A stretch of DNA of 64,000 bases from Devosia beringensis (GTDB lineage Bacteria; Pseudomonadota; Alphaproteobacteria; Rhizobiales; Devosiaceae), in contig NZ_CP045422.1 in the NCBI RefSeq assembly GCF_014926585.1, positions 3,812,001 to 3,876,000 of the forward strand, in the 5' to 3' direction. Positions within the stretch are counted from its first letter, which is position 1; every line of letters begins with the position of its first letter. Positions 35,508-44,248 of the stretch are shown here, piece by piece. Below the pieces are notes generated by a model. It did not search any database and had not been told where the DNA came from. It saw only the letters and a program-made list of their open reading frames with translations. The position numbers and the translations under genes are program-made.

Positions 35508-35949
35508 AGCGGGCGCCTTGCGCCATCTCACCTTTATCCTGCGCCGTGCCGCGGCGCTGCTCGCGCTGACGGCATTGGCTAGTGCCGGCCATATCGGTTC
35601 GGCCATGGCGCAGCCGATTGCCAATCCGGTTGCGGCCTTTGCCGGGCTCGACAAGATCACCGGCCGCATCACCCGCTTTGATGTCTATATTGACGAGACG
35701 GTGTTGTTCGGCGCGCTCGAGATCACCCCGCGCGCCTGCTACAGCCACCCCGTCACCGAAGCGCAGCGCGTGTCGGCCTTTCTCGAGGTCGACCAGCGCA
35801 GTCTGACCGGCACGTCCAAGCGCATCTTTACCGGCTGGATGTTTGCCGACAGCCCGGCGCTCAATGCCGTGGACCACGCCGTCTATGATGTGTGGCTGGT
35901 GGAGTGCAAGACCAGCACCGATATCCCGCCGCCCGACGCGCGCGACTGA
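35485..35949 (+). CDS. DUF2155 domain secreted protein
   Basis: A 154-aa exported protein that commonly follows the NDUFA12 gene in this bacterial order. The signal peptide (RRAAALLALTALASA, ending SAMAQ) is followed by the DUF2155 core: GLDKITGRITRFDVYIDE, then TPRACYSHPVTEAQ and the FTGWMFADSPALNAVDHAVYD segment. Cysteines in RACYS and VECK may pair. The ATG at 35485 overlaps the previous gene by 23 bp; a TTG at 35518 just after that stop is an alternative start. Function is unknown. Confidence 0.87.
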   Translation: MTPGRLNRAGALRHLTFILRRAAALLALTALASAGHIGSAMAQPIANPVAAFAGLDKITGRITRFDVYIDETVLFGALEITPRACYSHPVTEAQRVSAFLEVDQRSLTGTSKRIFTGWMFADSPALNAVDHAVYDVWLVECKTSTDIPPPDARD

Positions 35950-36071
35950 TCGCCGCTCGCTCTTCCGAGCCTGTCGAATCCCACTCCTGCTGATCGTCGT
36001 CCTCACACTGCCACGCCCCAGCGTGCGGGAGCGGCAGAAGACTGTCGCAGCAGAAGTGAGAGGAGCCCATC

Positions 36072-36569
36072 GTGCTGACCACCCCGATCATCCAAGACCA
36101 GGCCGCAAGGCCCTATGCCTATATCGATTTCACCGTCACCATGGCGGAGATGAAAAAGGCCGCCGATGAAGGCTTTCCGGCGCTGTTTGCCGGGCTGGCC
36201 AAGCTCGGCGTCGCGCCCATTGCGGCGCCGTTCTTCAACTATCGCCGCATCGACATGGCCAGGACGCTCGATATCGAGGTCGGCGTCCCGGTCGACCGGG
36301 TCGCGGCGCCGGACGGCGCGATCAAGTTCGGCGAATTGCCGGCAGGCAAATATGCGGCCATGACCCATACCGGTCATTATGACGGACTCTATGACGCCAC
36401 CGCCATGCTGATCGGCTGGGCCAAGGAGCGCGGCATTGCCTGGGATGTGGTGGAAAAAGGCGATGGCGACCATTTCGCCTGTCGCCTCGAAATCTACGAA
36501 ACCGACCCGTCGGCCGAACCGGACCCGGCAAAATGGGAGACAAGGCTGCTGTTCAAGACGGCTGGGTAG
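36072..36569 (+). CDS. GyrI-like small-molecule-binding protein
   Basis: A 165-aa protein with the GyrI/SOUL-type effector-binding fold, as in the ligand domains of AraC- and MerR-type regulators (BmrR, Rob), but with no DNA-binding domain. Seen features are GLAKLGVAPIAAPFFNYR, IEVGVPVDRVAAP, the GELPAGKYAAMTHTGHYDGL core with the conserved G-x-Y pair, and the end WETRLLFKTAG. The GTG start at 36072 is preceded by AGAGGAG. It probably binds hydrophobic or cationic small molecules; the ligand is unknown. Confidence 0.85.
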   Translation: MLTTPIIQDQAARPYAYIDFTVTMAEMKKAADEGFPALFAGLAKLGVAPIAAPFFNYRRIDMARTLDIEVGVPVDRVAAPDGAIKFGELPAGKYAAMTHTGHYDGLYDATAMLIGWAKERGIAWDVVEKGDGDHFACRLEIYETDPSAEPDPAKWETRLLFKTAG

Positions 36570-36597
36570 GGCGGTCAAACCAGCCCTCAGGCATGCC

Positions 36598-36975
36598 TTA
36601 CCCCGGCGCCGCGCTCAAATGCTCATGCACGATCTGCCAAGCCTGAGCGCGGCACTGCAGCACCGTCGTGCCCCTGCCGCTGCCAGATGCGGCCCGGCCA
36701 TTGATCGTGGCGGTCCAACAAAAGCGGTAGATGCACGCGGCGGCCCGGTCATCCCGGGCCAACCAATGCAGATCTTCCAGCCAATAGCTTTCGTCACGCA
36801 GAACCGCCCAAACCGATTCAAAGGCCTGGGCAATCGCCGTTATGCCGGCATGCGATCCGTCGTTGAACCAGAACACCGCGTCCGGGGCAATCAACGGCAG
36901 CAAGACCTCGAACCGGTGCTCGTTGATCAGCGACCCGTAGCGTTCCATGACGCCTTCGGGGCCGATCGCTGCCAT
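36598..36975 (-). CDS. NTF2/SnoaL-like protein, coupled to lexA
   Basis: A 125-aa cone-shaped NTF2-like domain protein (MERYGSLINEHRFEVLLPLI, DAVFWFNDGSHAG, the WLARDDRAAACIYRFCW segment and AWQIVHEHLS). Such small proteins act as enzymes on small cyclic substrates or as binding modules; no catalytic Asp-His pair is obvious. Its ATG overlaps the lexA stop (TGATG), so it is translationally coupled and likely to be SOS-responsive. The reason for that link is not known. Confidence 0.78.
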   Translation of the reverse strand: MAAIGPEGVMERYGSLINEHRFEVLLPLIAPDAVFWFNDGSHAGITAIAQAFESVWAVLRDESYWLEDLHWLARDDRAAACIYRFCWTATINGRAASGSGRGTTVLQCRAQAWQIVHEHLSAAPG

Positions 36976-37688
36976 CAGTACTTGCGCAACAAGCCGACCA
37001 GGCGACCCTGGATCTTGACCCGGTCGGGCGGGAAGATGCGGGTCTCATAGGCCGGGTTGGCGGCTTCGAGCGCCACGGTATTACCCTTGCGACGCAAGCG
37101 CTTGAGGGTGGCTTCTTCATCATCCACGAGAGCCACGATGATCTCGCCGGTGCTGGCCGCGTCCTGCTTCTTAATCAAGACGGTGTCGCCATCGAAAATA
37201 CCGGCATCGATCATCGAATCGCCGCGCACTTCGAGCGCGTAATGCTCGCCGCTGCCCAACATTTCGGGCGGGACCATGATGGTGTGAGAATGGTTCTGGA
37301 TCGCTTCGATGGGCGTACCGGCCGCGATACGGCCCATGACCGGAATGGCGATCGGCCTGGCATAGTCCTCGGCCGCTGATATGCGCGAAGGGGGGCTGGC
37401 TACCTTGCCCAGATTGCCCTCGATCACCGAAGGCTCGAAGCGCGCCTTGCGGCCGCCCAGCGAGGGGTTCATGGAATCGGGGAGCTTGAGCACTTCGAGC
37501 GCCCGGGCCCGGTTGGGCAGGCGACGGATAAAGCCGCGCTCCTCGAGGGCGGTGATCAGGCGATGGATGCCCGATTTGGAGGCCAGATCCAGCGCATCCT
37601 TCATCTCGTCGAAGGAGGGCGGAATGCCGCTTTCCTTCATCCGTTCGTGGATGAACATCAACAGCTCGTGTTGTTTGCGCGTGAGCAT
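36975..37688 (-). CDS. lexA: SOS repressor LexA
   Basis: A 237-aa LexA. The winged-helix DNA-binding domain (residues 1-70) includes [20 protein letters not shown]. Self-cleavage should occur between Ala123 and Gly124 in GRIAAGTPI, using Ser158 (RGDSMIDAG) and Lys196 (EEATLKRL). It represses DNA-repair genes until RecA filaments trigger cleavage. Two SOS boxes lie upstream at 37711-37725 and 37736-37750, so it is autoregulated. The NTF2-like gene overlaps its stop codon. Confidence 0.97.
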   Translation of the reverse strand: MLTRKQHELLMFIHERMKESGIPPSFDEMKDALDLASKSGIHRLITALEERGFIRRLPNRARALEVLKLPDSMNPSLGGRKARFEPSVIEGNLGKVASPPSRISAAEDYARPIAIPVMGRIAAGTPIEAIQNHSHTIMVPPEMLGSGEHYALEVRGDSMIDAGIFDGDTVLIKKQDAASTGEIIVALVDDEEATLKRLRRKGNTVALEAANPAYETRIFPPDRVKIQGRLVGLLRKY

Positions 37689-37710
37689 GGGCCCCTCGGG
37701 ATTAGAATCG

Positions 37711-37725
37711 GAACATAGACAGAAC
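37711..37725 (-). promoter_or_regulatory. SOS box of lexA
   Basis: GAAC-ATAGACA-GAAC on the plus strand, that is GTTC-N7-GTTC on the lexA strand, exactly the alphaproteobacterial LexA operator, 23 bp upstream of the lexA start codon. Confidence 0.92.
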
Positions 37726-37735
37726 GACTATAGGT

Positions 37736-37750
37736 GTTCCGGTTGTGTTC
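37736..37750 (+). promoter_or_regulatory. Second SOS box, oriented toward the RTX gene
   Basis: GTTC-CGGTTGT-GTTC on the plus strand, a perfect GTTC-N7-GTTC match in the opposite direction to the first box and 10 bp from it. It may add to lexA autorepression or may control the RTX gene that starts 150 bp downstream. Confidence 0.8.
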
Positions 37751-37899
37751 TGCAAGTCATCCGTTCCACGCCTGTATTGCAGGGATATCCGGGCGGCAGT
37801 TGTGAGGTGTGACTGCGCATTGCTTCGCGGCAGGGCGCCGATCCAGCGGCCAGTATTGTATTAACAGAGCATTGACAGACTGTGTTCTGTTGTCGGCAT

Positions 37900-40062
37900 A
37901 TGGGAGGTGAATACGGCAAGTCTATCGCGGGGGCGAGATTGAACTTTGGCATTGTAAACTTTGGTCGGGCCGTGGTCTTTGCGCCGCCAGTCGAGACGGG
38001 CTGGCACTTCGACAATGCGGGGACCATTGCCGGAACTGGCAACGCAGCTGACATCGCCGTTGCCGACATGGACGGCGATGGCGATCTGGACGCTGTCGTC
38101 GCCACAGGTGGCGCGGTAGTACTGACCAATGACGGCACGGGCGCGTTCACTGCTGGCGCCTCCCTGTACGCCAATTCGATCAGTGTGGCGCTTGCCGATC
38201 TGGACGGCGATGGCGACATGGATGCGGTGTTCAGCAGCCCCCACAATCCCGGCACGATCTGGCTCAATGACGGCATGGGCAATCTCACCCAAGGTGCGCT
38301 GCTGATTGAGGAGGACAGCGGCTACAGCGTCGAGGTCGGCGATTTCGACGGCGATGGCGATGTCGATATCCTATCGGTGGGCGATAGTCATACGCGGCTG
38401 TTCAGCAATGATGGAACTGGTGCCTTTATTCAGGGCTGGGAGGCGCCGATTTCCGGTGCGCGCCACGCCGTCGTGGCCGACTTCGACGGGGACGGAGACC
38501 TCGATTTCGTGACGAGCCACTCGTCCAACAGCAAACTCATTTATGTCAACGACGGCTCCGGCTCATTTGTGAGCCAGATTGCCTTTGCTGACGCGGAGGA
38601 CATGACAAACCTCTTTGATGCTGGGGCCGCAGGCGACGTCGATGGTGACGGGGATATCGATATCGCCACGCGCGTACGCAACGGCAGTGGCGACCGGATA
38701 TTTCTAAATGATGGATCGGGCAGCTTTACCGATAGCGGGCAGCGCCTGGCGCAAGGCCCCGGCCGCCTTGAACTCGCCGACTTTGATGCAGACGGTGATC
38801 TCGACCTTATTTCAGCGGCCTGGGCGGCGTATCCCACCGTGGTCCTTGAAAATAGCGGTAACGGTGTCTTCGTGGAGGTGCAGCGTTTTGCCGGGGCGAC
38901 TTTTGGCACTGGCGTTGCCAGTGGCGATTTCGACGGCGATGGCGATATCGATGTACTGGTCGGCTCGCTGGCGCAGGGCGAAAGCCATGTTCCTCCAGTG
39001 ACCCTATTACGCAACGAGCCCGGCGACCCGTCCACAGTCGACCTGACGCGGCCGGTGCCGGCGTTTTCGGCGCAGGGCATGAGCCTGGTCCTGCCGGCCA
39101 GCCTGTTCGCCGCTTTGCCGGACGCGACGGTGTTCACCGCCGACATCTATGGCAATCCGCTGCCGGAATGGCTGAATTTTGATCCGGCGACACTGACGCT
39201 GTCCTTCGACGGGGGCGCGGCCGACCCCGGCACCTTGCTGCTGCAGGTGACCGTGACGGCGCAGGCGCCCGGCGGCGGCAGCATCGCGGTCGATGTGCCG
39301 CTGATCATTCTGGACGGCGTGGAGATTGCCGGCGGCGGTCCGCTTGATGACGTGCTGTCGGGCGCGTTCTTCGGCGACTTCCTCGATGGACAAGGCGGCA
39401 ATGACACGCTGTCGGGCCGCAATGGCGGCGACCTCATCGAAGGTGGTGATGGCGATGACCTCATCTTCGGTGGCAATGGTGACGACGTCCTGCTGGGCGA
39501 AAATGGCAATGACACGATCCGCGGCGGCAACGGCTTCAACCTGATGGCCGGCGAGGCCGGCGACGACATGATCTATGGAGGCCGCGACCTGGACCGGCTG
39601 GCCGGCGGCGCCGGCAATGACCTGGTGGTCGGGGGGCAGGGCGACGACCTGCTGACGGGCGATGACGGCGCCGATCTGCTGCGCGGCGGGGCCGGCTATG
39701 ACCTGCTTTGGGGTGATGCCGGTAACGACATTCTCAATGGCGGGGAAGGCGATGACCAGCTCGTCGGCGGCACCGGCAATGACATCATCCGCGGCGGGGC
39801 GGGCGATGATCTATGCTTTGGCGAAACGGGAGACGACGTCTTCGTCTTTGCCGCGGGTTGCGGCAATGACGTGATTATCGATTTTGCCACCGGCGAGGAC
39901 CGGTTGCGCTTCGCCGCGGGCCTGACGCTGGAATCGATGGCGGATTTCGACTTCGACTTCGACATGGTTGCCGATTCCACCGTGCTGGCGCTGTCCGATG
40001 GCGGCTCGATCCTGCTCTATGGCATTTCCGGCCTGTCCGATCCGGGCGTGCTGTTCGCCTGA
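37900..40062 (+). CDS. FG-GAP/VCBS plus RTX-repeat secreted protein
   Basis: A 720-aa acidic protein. Residues about 40-385 form repeated FG-GAP/VCBS blades (DMDGDGDLDAVVATGG, DFDGDGDVDILSVGD and more), each with a calcium loop, as in an integrin-like propeller. Residues about 385-480 look like an Ig/cadherin-like domain (LPEWLNFDPATLTLSFDG). From about 490 to 660 run RTX nonapeptides (GGxGxDxLx). The C-terminus fits type I secretion, and no N-terminal signal is seen. No ABC exporter is nearby. The start is uncertain: ATG 37900, GTG 37882 or TTG 37939, the last having the best Shine-Dalgarno-like sequence (GGGGGCGAG). Confidence 0.85.
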   Translation: MGGEYGKSIAGARLNFGIVNFGRAVVFAPPVETGWHFDNAGTIAGTGNAADIAVADMDGDGDLDAVVATGGAVVLTNDGTGAFTAGASLYANSISVALADLDGDGDMDAVFSSPHNPGTIWLNDGMGNLTQGALLIEEDSGYSVEVGDFDGDGDVDILSVGDSHTRLFSNDGTGAFIQGWEAPISGARHAVVADFDGDGDLDFVTSHSSNSKLIYVNDGSGSFVSQIAFADAEDMTNLFDAGAAGDVDGDGDIDIATRVRNGSGDRIFLNDGSGSFTDSGQRLAQGPGRLELADFDADGDLDLISAAWAAYPTVVLENSGNGVFVEVQRFAGATFGTGVASGDFDGDGDIDVLVGSLAQGESHVPPVTLLRNEPGDPSTVDLTRPVPAFSAQGMSLVLPASLFAALPDATVFTADIYGNPLPEWLNFDPATLTLSFDGGAADPGTLLLQVTVTAQAPGGGSIAVDVPLIILDGVEIAGGGPLDDVLSGAFFGDFLDGQGGNDTLSGRNGGDLIEGGDGDDLIFGGNGDDVLLGENGNDTIRGGNGFNLMAGEAGDDMIYGGRDLDRLAGGAGNDLVVGGQGDDLLTGDDGADLLRGGAGYDLLWGDAGNDILNGGEGDDQLVGGTGNDIIRGGAGDDLCFGETGDDVFVFAAGCGNDVIIDFATGEDRLRFAAGLTLESMADFDFDFDMVADSTVLALSDGGSILLYGISGLSDPGVLFA

Positions 40063-40064
40063 GG

Positions 40065-41267
40065 CTAGAAGGCGTCGATCACCAGGGCCTCGGCCATGGC
40101 GCCGACCGGCTGACCGGGATCGTTTTCCGGCTGGATGATCAGCAGGTCGGCATGGGCCAGCGAGGCGGTGTGGCCGCTATCGGTCTGGGCGATCGGCATG
40201 AGGACGGGCCCGGTAGCGGTGTGGACCAGCTGCGCCCGCATGAAGTGGCGGCGCGCCGTGTTGGCCGGGGTCGGCGCAGCCAGAGGCAGGCGCCATTGGG
40301 CCGGTTCGGCATGGTCCAGCCAGGCGCGCAGAGCCGGCTTGATGAAGACGATGGCGGTGACCATGGCCGAAACTGGATTACCCGGCAGGCCGAAGACCAG
40401 CGTCTTGCCGCGGGTGCCGAACATCAGCGGCTTGCCGGGGCGCATGTTGATCTTCCAGAAATCGAGCGTCACGCCCAGCTCGAGCAGGATTTCCTGGACG
40501 ATGTCATGATCGCCGACGCTGGCGCCGCCGGTGGTGATCAGGATGTCGGGCTCATCGGCAAAGATAGCAACGAGCTTTGCCCGCAGCTGATCCCGGTCGT
40601 CGCGGGCAATGCCATGGTCGGTGACGGTATCGGCGTAAGGCGCCAGCAGCGGGGCCAGACCAAAACTATTGGAGGCGACGATCTGGTCGGGCCCCAGCTC
40701 TGTGCCGGGCAATTCGAGTTCGTCGCCGGTGGCCAGCAGCGCAATGCGGGGACGTTTGGCGACGGTGAGGGCAGCTGCATTGGCCGCGGCGGCGACGGCC
40801 AGCTGCATGGGCGTTAACCGCGTGCCCGACTCGACGAGGATCTGGCCGGTGGCGAAGTCATTGCCCCTAGCCCTGACGCTGCGCCCCGGCTGCGGGGTGC
40901 TGGAGAAGCGCACCAGGGGGCCATCAACAGTGGCGTCTTCCTGCATGATCACGGCATCGGCGCCGGCCGGCACCGGCGCGCCGGTGAAGATGCGCACGGT
41001 CTCGCCGGGACTGACCGCTCCGGCAAAGCCGGCGCCGGCCTGGGACATGCCGATCAGGGTGAGGGCATGGTCTGGCACGATATCGGCCGAACGGACGGCA
41101 TAGCCGTCCATGGCGCTGGCATCAAAGGGCGGCTGGTCATGCGTTGCCACGATGGGCGCGAACAGCACCCGGCCGGCGGCCTCGGCCAGCGGGACGCTTT
41201 CGCCGGTCGGGGCCGGCACACGGGCCAGGATGGCGGCAATGGCGTCCTCGACCGGGAGCAGGCTCAT
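40065..41267 (-). CDS. moeA: Molybdopterin molybdotransferase MoeA
   Basis: A 400-aa MoeA that inserts molybdate into adenylylated molybdopterin, the last step of molybdenum cofactor synthesis. Seen features are PFDASAMDGYAVRSADI near the N-terminus, the VQEILLELGVTLDFWKINMR segment, and the MogA-like domain with ITTGGASVGDHD and FGLPGNPVSAMVT. It is the last gene of the trp-moaC-moeA run and overlaps moaC by 4 bp. Its stop lies 2 bp from the convergent RTX gene, so no terminator fits between them. Confidence 0.96.
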   Translation of the reverse strand: MSLLPVEDAIAAILARVPAPTGESVPLAEAAGRVLFAPIVATHDQPPFDASAMDGYAVRSADIVPDHALTLIGMSQAGAGFAGAVSPGETVRIFTGAPVPAGADAVIMQEDATVDGPLVRFSSTPQPGRSVRARGNDFATGQILVESGTRLTPMQLAVAAAANAAALTVAKRPRIALLATGDELELPGTELGPDQIVASNSFGLAPLLAPYADTVTDHGIARDDRDQLRAKLVAIFADEPDILITTGGASVGDHDIVQEILLELGVTLDFWKINMRPGKPLMFGTRGKTLVFGLPGNPVSAMVTAIVFIKPALRAWLDHAEPAQWRLPLAAPTPANTARRHFMRAQLVHTATGPVLMPIAQTDSGHTASLAHADLLIIQPENDPGQPVGAMAEALVIDAF

Positions 41268-41740
41268 GCGCGCACGAAGTCGCCGGAGGCGCCGCCGGAT
41301 TTTTCCAGCAGGCAGAGATCGGTGATCACCATGGCGCGATCAATGGCCTTGGCCATGTCGTAGAGCGTCAGCGCGGCGGTCGAGGCGGCGACCAGCGCCT
41401 CCATTTCCACCCCGGTGGGGCCGGTGGTTTCGGCGCTGGCCAGAATCAGGATGGCGTCTTCACCGAATTCGGAAATCTCGATGGCGACCTTGGTCAGGGC
41501 GATCGGGTGGCAGAGCGGGATCAGCTCGCTGGTCTTCTTGGCGGCCATGATGCCGGCAATGCGCGCCACGGCCAGGGCGTCGCCCTTGCTCAGCCCGCCA
41601 CCCATGATGGTGGCAATGGTGTGGGGCTGGCCGACCAGACGAGCCTGCGCCACGGCGCGGCGGCGCGTCGCCGGCTTGTGGCTGATATCAACGATATGGG
41701 CCTCGCCCCTGTCGTTGAGATGGGTGAGTTCGCTCGCCAT
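41264..41740 (-). CDS. moaC: Cyclic pyranopterin monophosphate synthase MoaC
   Basis: A 158-aa MoaC, which converts the MoaA product into cyclic pyranopterin monophosphate in the first part of molybdenum cofactor synthesis. It shows [20 protein letters not shown], the active-site stretch MAAKKTSELIPLCHPIALT, TGPTGVEMEALVA, and ALTLYDMAKAID with the catalytic Lys-Asp region. It shares one base with trpC and four with moeA, so all are coupled. Genes moaA, moaD and moaE are not in the window. Confidence 0.97.
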   Translation of the reverse strand: MASELTHLNDRGEAHIVDISHKPATRRRAVAQARLVGQPHTIATIMGGGLSKGDALAVARIAGIMAAKKTSELIPLCHPIALTKVAIEISEFGEDAILILASAETTGPTGVEMEALVAASTAALTLYDMAKAIDRAMVITDLCLLEKSGGASGDFVRA

Positions 41741-42552
41741 CAGGCGGGGGCCCCGACGGCGCCGTGCAGCAGCGCGCGGGTGGCGGCGGCGACATCGTCC
41801 TGCCGCATCAGGCTTTCGCCGACGAGGAAGGTGCCGATGCCGGCTTCGGTATTGAGTTTGAGCAGATGGGCATGATCGAGGATGCCGCTCTCGCTGACGA
41901 GGAAGGTGCCCTTGGGCACGCCCACGGCCAGGTTGACCGAGGTGTCCAACGTCGTCTCGAAGGTGCGCAGGTTGCGGTTGTTGATGCCGATGAACGTGGC
42001 GCCCAGGGCCAGAGCGCGATCGAGCTCGAGCTGGTCATGCACTTCCACCAGCGCGTCCATCTTCCACTCCTCGGCAGCGTCGAGCAGGTAGCGGGCCACG
42101 TCGTCGCCGACGGCGGCCAGGATGATCAGGATACAGTCGGCGCCCCAGGCGCGGGCTTCGGCGACCTGGTAGGTTTCGAACAGGAAATCCTTGCGCAGCA
42201 CCGGCAGACTGACGGCGGCGCGGGCCTCAATGAGGAAGCGGGGCGAACCCTGAAAGCTCGGCCGGTCGGTCAGCACCGAGAGGCAGGCGGCGCCGCCCAG
42301 CTCATAGGCGCGGGCAATGGCGGCCGGATCGAAATCGGCCCGGATCAGGCCCTTGGACGGGCTGGCCTTCTTGACCTCGGCGATGAGGGCGAATTCGTCA
42401 TTGGCGCGCTTGGCCTTGAGCGCCTTGAGGAAGCCGCGGGTCGGCGTCTGGTCATGCGCCTGCGCCACCACTTCGGCCCAGGGGCGCATGGCTTTGGCGG
42501 CGGCGATTTCCTCGCGCTTATAGATTTCGATCTGCTTGAGAATGTCGCTCAT
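41740..42552 (-). CDS. trpC: Indole-3-glycerol phosphate synthase TrpC
   Basis: A 270-aa TIM-barrel enzyme that closes the indole ring in tryptophan synthesis. Seen features are [20 protein letters not shown] (the catalytic Lys and substrate loop), [28 protein letters not shown] (second catalytic Lys), [14 protein letters not shown] and [13 protein letters not shown], all in the usual order. It overlaps trpD by 4 bp and moaC by one base. Confidence 0.97.
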   Translation of the reverse strand: MSDILKQIEIYKREEIAAAKAMRPWAEVVAQAHDQTPTRGFLKALKAKRANDEFALIAEVKKASPSKGLIRADFDPAAIARAYELGGAACLSVLTDRPSFQGSPRFLIEARAAVSLPVLRKDFLFETYQVAEARAWGADCILIILAAVGDDVARYLLDAAEEWKMDALVEVHDQLELDRALALGATFIGINNRNLRTFETTLDTSVNLAVGVPKGTFLVSESGILDHAHLLKLNTEAGIGTFLVGESLMRQDDVAAATRALLHGAVGAPA

Positions 42553-43568
42553 TGCTGCTGTCCGTTCGATACCGCCACGAGGCGGGCGAGTGTGTCTTTG
42601 GCCTTGCCGCTGTCGATGGCGTCGCGCGCCAGGGCAATGCCGTCTTCGATGCTGCCCACCCTGTCGGCCACCAGCAGGGCCGCGCCGGCATTGAGCAGCA
42701 CGGTGTCGCGATAGGCGCCCGGGGCGCCGTCAAACAGCGCCAGCATGGCGGCCGCATTGTCGGCCGGCTCGCCACCCAGCAGATCCCTGGGATCGGTCAG
42801 CGACAGGCCCACCTGTTCGGGATGCAGTTCGAAGCTGCGCAGGTCGCCATTGGCGATCTGGGCCACAAAATTGGGGCCGGAGGTCGAGAGTTCATCCAGC
42901 CCTTCGCTTGAATGCACCACCCAGGCCTTGATGGCCCGGTTGGCCAGCAGCGCCGCCGCAACGGGCTCGACCCATTGCTCGGCATAGACGCCCAGCAGGT
43001 AGCGCCGTACGCCGGCCGGGTTGGATTGCGGCCCGAGCAGGTTGAACAGCGTGCGCACGCCGAGCTCGGCGCGCGCCGGGCCGACATGGCGCATGGCGGG
43101 ATGGTGGCTGGGGGCAAACATGAAGCCGATGCCAGCCTCAGCAATGGTGGTGCCGATCTGCTCGGGCGTCAGGTCGAGCTTGACGCCCAGCGCTTCGAGC
43201 ACCTGCGAGGCGCCCGAACGCGAGGAGAGGGCCTTGTTGCCATGCTTGGCCACCGGCACGCCGGCGGCTGCGACGACCAGGGCGGTGCTGGTGGAGATAT
43301 TGAGGCTGCCCAGCCCGTCGCCACCGGTACCGACAATGTCGATCGCGCCGTCAGGGGCGATGACCGGGACCATTTGCTCGCGCAGGATGGAGACGGCAGC
43401 GGCGATTTCGCCGACTGTCTCGCCCTTGATGCGCATGCCCATCAGAAAGGCGCCGATCTGGCTCGGTGTCGCCTCGCCGGCCATGATGATGCGCATGACG
43501 CCGCGCATTTCCTCGCCGGTCAGGTCCTTGCGGTCGGCAATCTTGTGGAGGGCTTGCTTGATATCCAT
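42549..43568 (-). CDS. trpD: Anthranilate phosphoribosyltransferase TrpD
   Basis: A 339-aa enzyme that joins anthranilate to PRPP. It has the PRPP loop [15 protein letters not shown], the [20 protein letters not shown] segment and [24 protein letters not shown] 43568 was chosen: it overlaps the trpG stop (TGATG) and gives the family start [17 protein letters not shown], while the frame upstream to 43979 lies inside trpG. It is not fused to trpG, unlike in enteric bacteria. Confidence 0.97.
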   Translation of the reverse strand: MDIKQALHKIADRKDLTGEEMRGVMRIIMAGEATPSQIGAFLMGMRIKGETVGEIAAAVSILREQMVPVIAPDGAIDIVGTGGDGLGSLNISTSTALVVAAAGVPVAKHGNKALSSRSGASQVLEALGVKLDLTPEQIGTTIAEAGIGFMFAPSHHPAMRHVGPARAELGVRTLFNLLGPQSNPAGVRRYLLGVYAEQWVEPVAAALLANRAIKAWVVHSSEGLDELSTSGPNFVAQIANGDLRSFELHPEQVGLSLTDPRDLLGGEPADNAAAMLALFDGAPGAYRDTVLLNAGAALLVADRVGSIEDGIALARDAIDSGKAKDTLARLVAVSNGQQQ

Positions 43569-44167
43569 CACGCGGCTCGCTTGAGGTTGAAGTCGCGGGC
43601 GAGGTTGAGGAAATTCTGCAGCAAAGCATGGCCGTTTTCGCTGGCAATGCTTTCGGGGTGGAACTGCACGCCATGGAGGGGCAGGGTCTTGTGCTGCATG
43701 CCCATGATCAGGCCGTCGTCGGTGGTGGCGGTGACTTCGAGCGTGGCGGGCAGGGTGTCCTGCTTGACGATGAGCGAGTGGTAGCGCGTGGCCTCGAAGT
43801 CGTTGTTCAGGCCGCGGAACAGGCCCTTGCCGGTGTGGTGGATCTTGGAGGTCTTGCCATGCACCAGATGGGGCGCGCGGATGACGTCGCCGCCCATGGC
43901 CTGGCCGATAGCCTGATGGCCCAGGCAGACGCCCAGGATGGGGATGTCGGCCTGGAAGCGCTCGATCAGCGCCAGGCAAATGCCGGCCTCATTGGGCGTA
44001 CAGGGACCGGGCGAGAGCACGATGGCCTGCGGCGCCATGGCGGCGATTTCATCAAGAGTAATCTTGTCGTTACGCACCACAGTGATGTCGGCGCCCAGTT
44101 CGCCCAGGAAATGGACGAGATTGTAGGTAAAGCTGTCGTAGTTATCGATGACGAGGGTCTTGGTCAT
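43568..44167 (-). CDS. trpG: Anthranilate synthase glutamine amidotransferase subunit TrpG
   Basis: A 199-aa class I amidotransferase that feeds ammonia to TrpE. The triad is visible: the nucleophile Cys in ILGVCLGHQAIGQ, and the His and Glu in LHGVQFHPESIASE. The start MTKTLVIDNYDSFTYNLVHF is typical. It is separate from trpE, 81 bp upstream of which a hairpin occurs. It may also serve para-aminobenzoate synthesis, as in many bacteria, but no pabB is present here. Confidence 0.96.
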   Translation of the reverse strand: MTKTLVIDNYDSFTYNLVHFLGELGADITVVRNDKITLDEIAAMAPQAIVLSPGPCTPNEAGICLALIERFQADIPILGVCLGHQAIGQAMGGDVIRAPHLVHGKTSKIHHTGKGLFRGLNNDFEATRYHSLIVKQDTLPATLEVTATTDDGLIMGMQHKTLPLHGVQFHPESIASENGHALLQNFLNLARDFNLKRAA

Positions 44168-44184
44168 TGGGCCTGTCCCTGAAA

Positions 44185-44215
44185 GCTGGTTCTGGTGAAG
44201 CGGTTCAGAACCAGC
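44185..44215 (-). repeat. 10-bp inverted repeat between trpE and trpG
   Basis: GCTGGTTCTG (44185-44194) and CAGAACCAGC (44206-44215) form a perfect 10-bp stem with an 11-nt loop. On the trp strand it ends 17 bp before the trpG start, next to its Shine-Dalgarno region, and only TTT follows. It is a candidate for uneven expression of trpE and trpG or for transcript processing. Confidence 0.6.
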
Positions 44216-44248
44216 CCCGCCATCGCGTTCCCACTGTGCCTATGCGTG

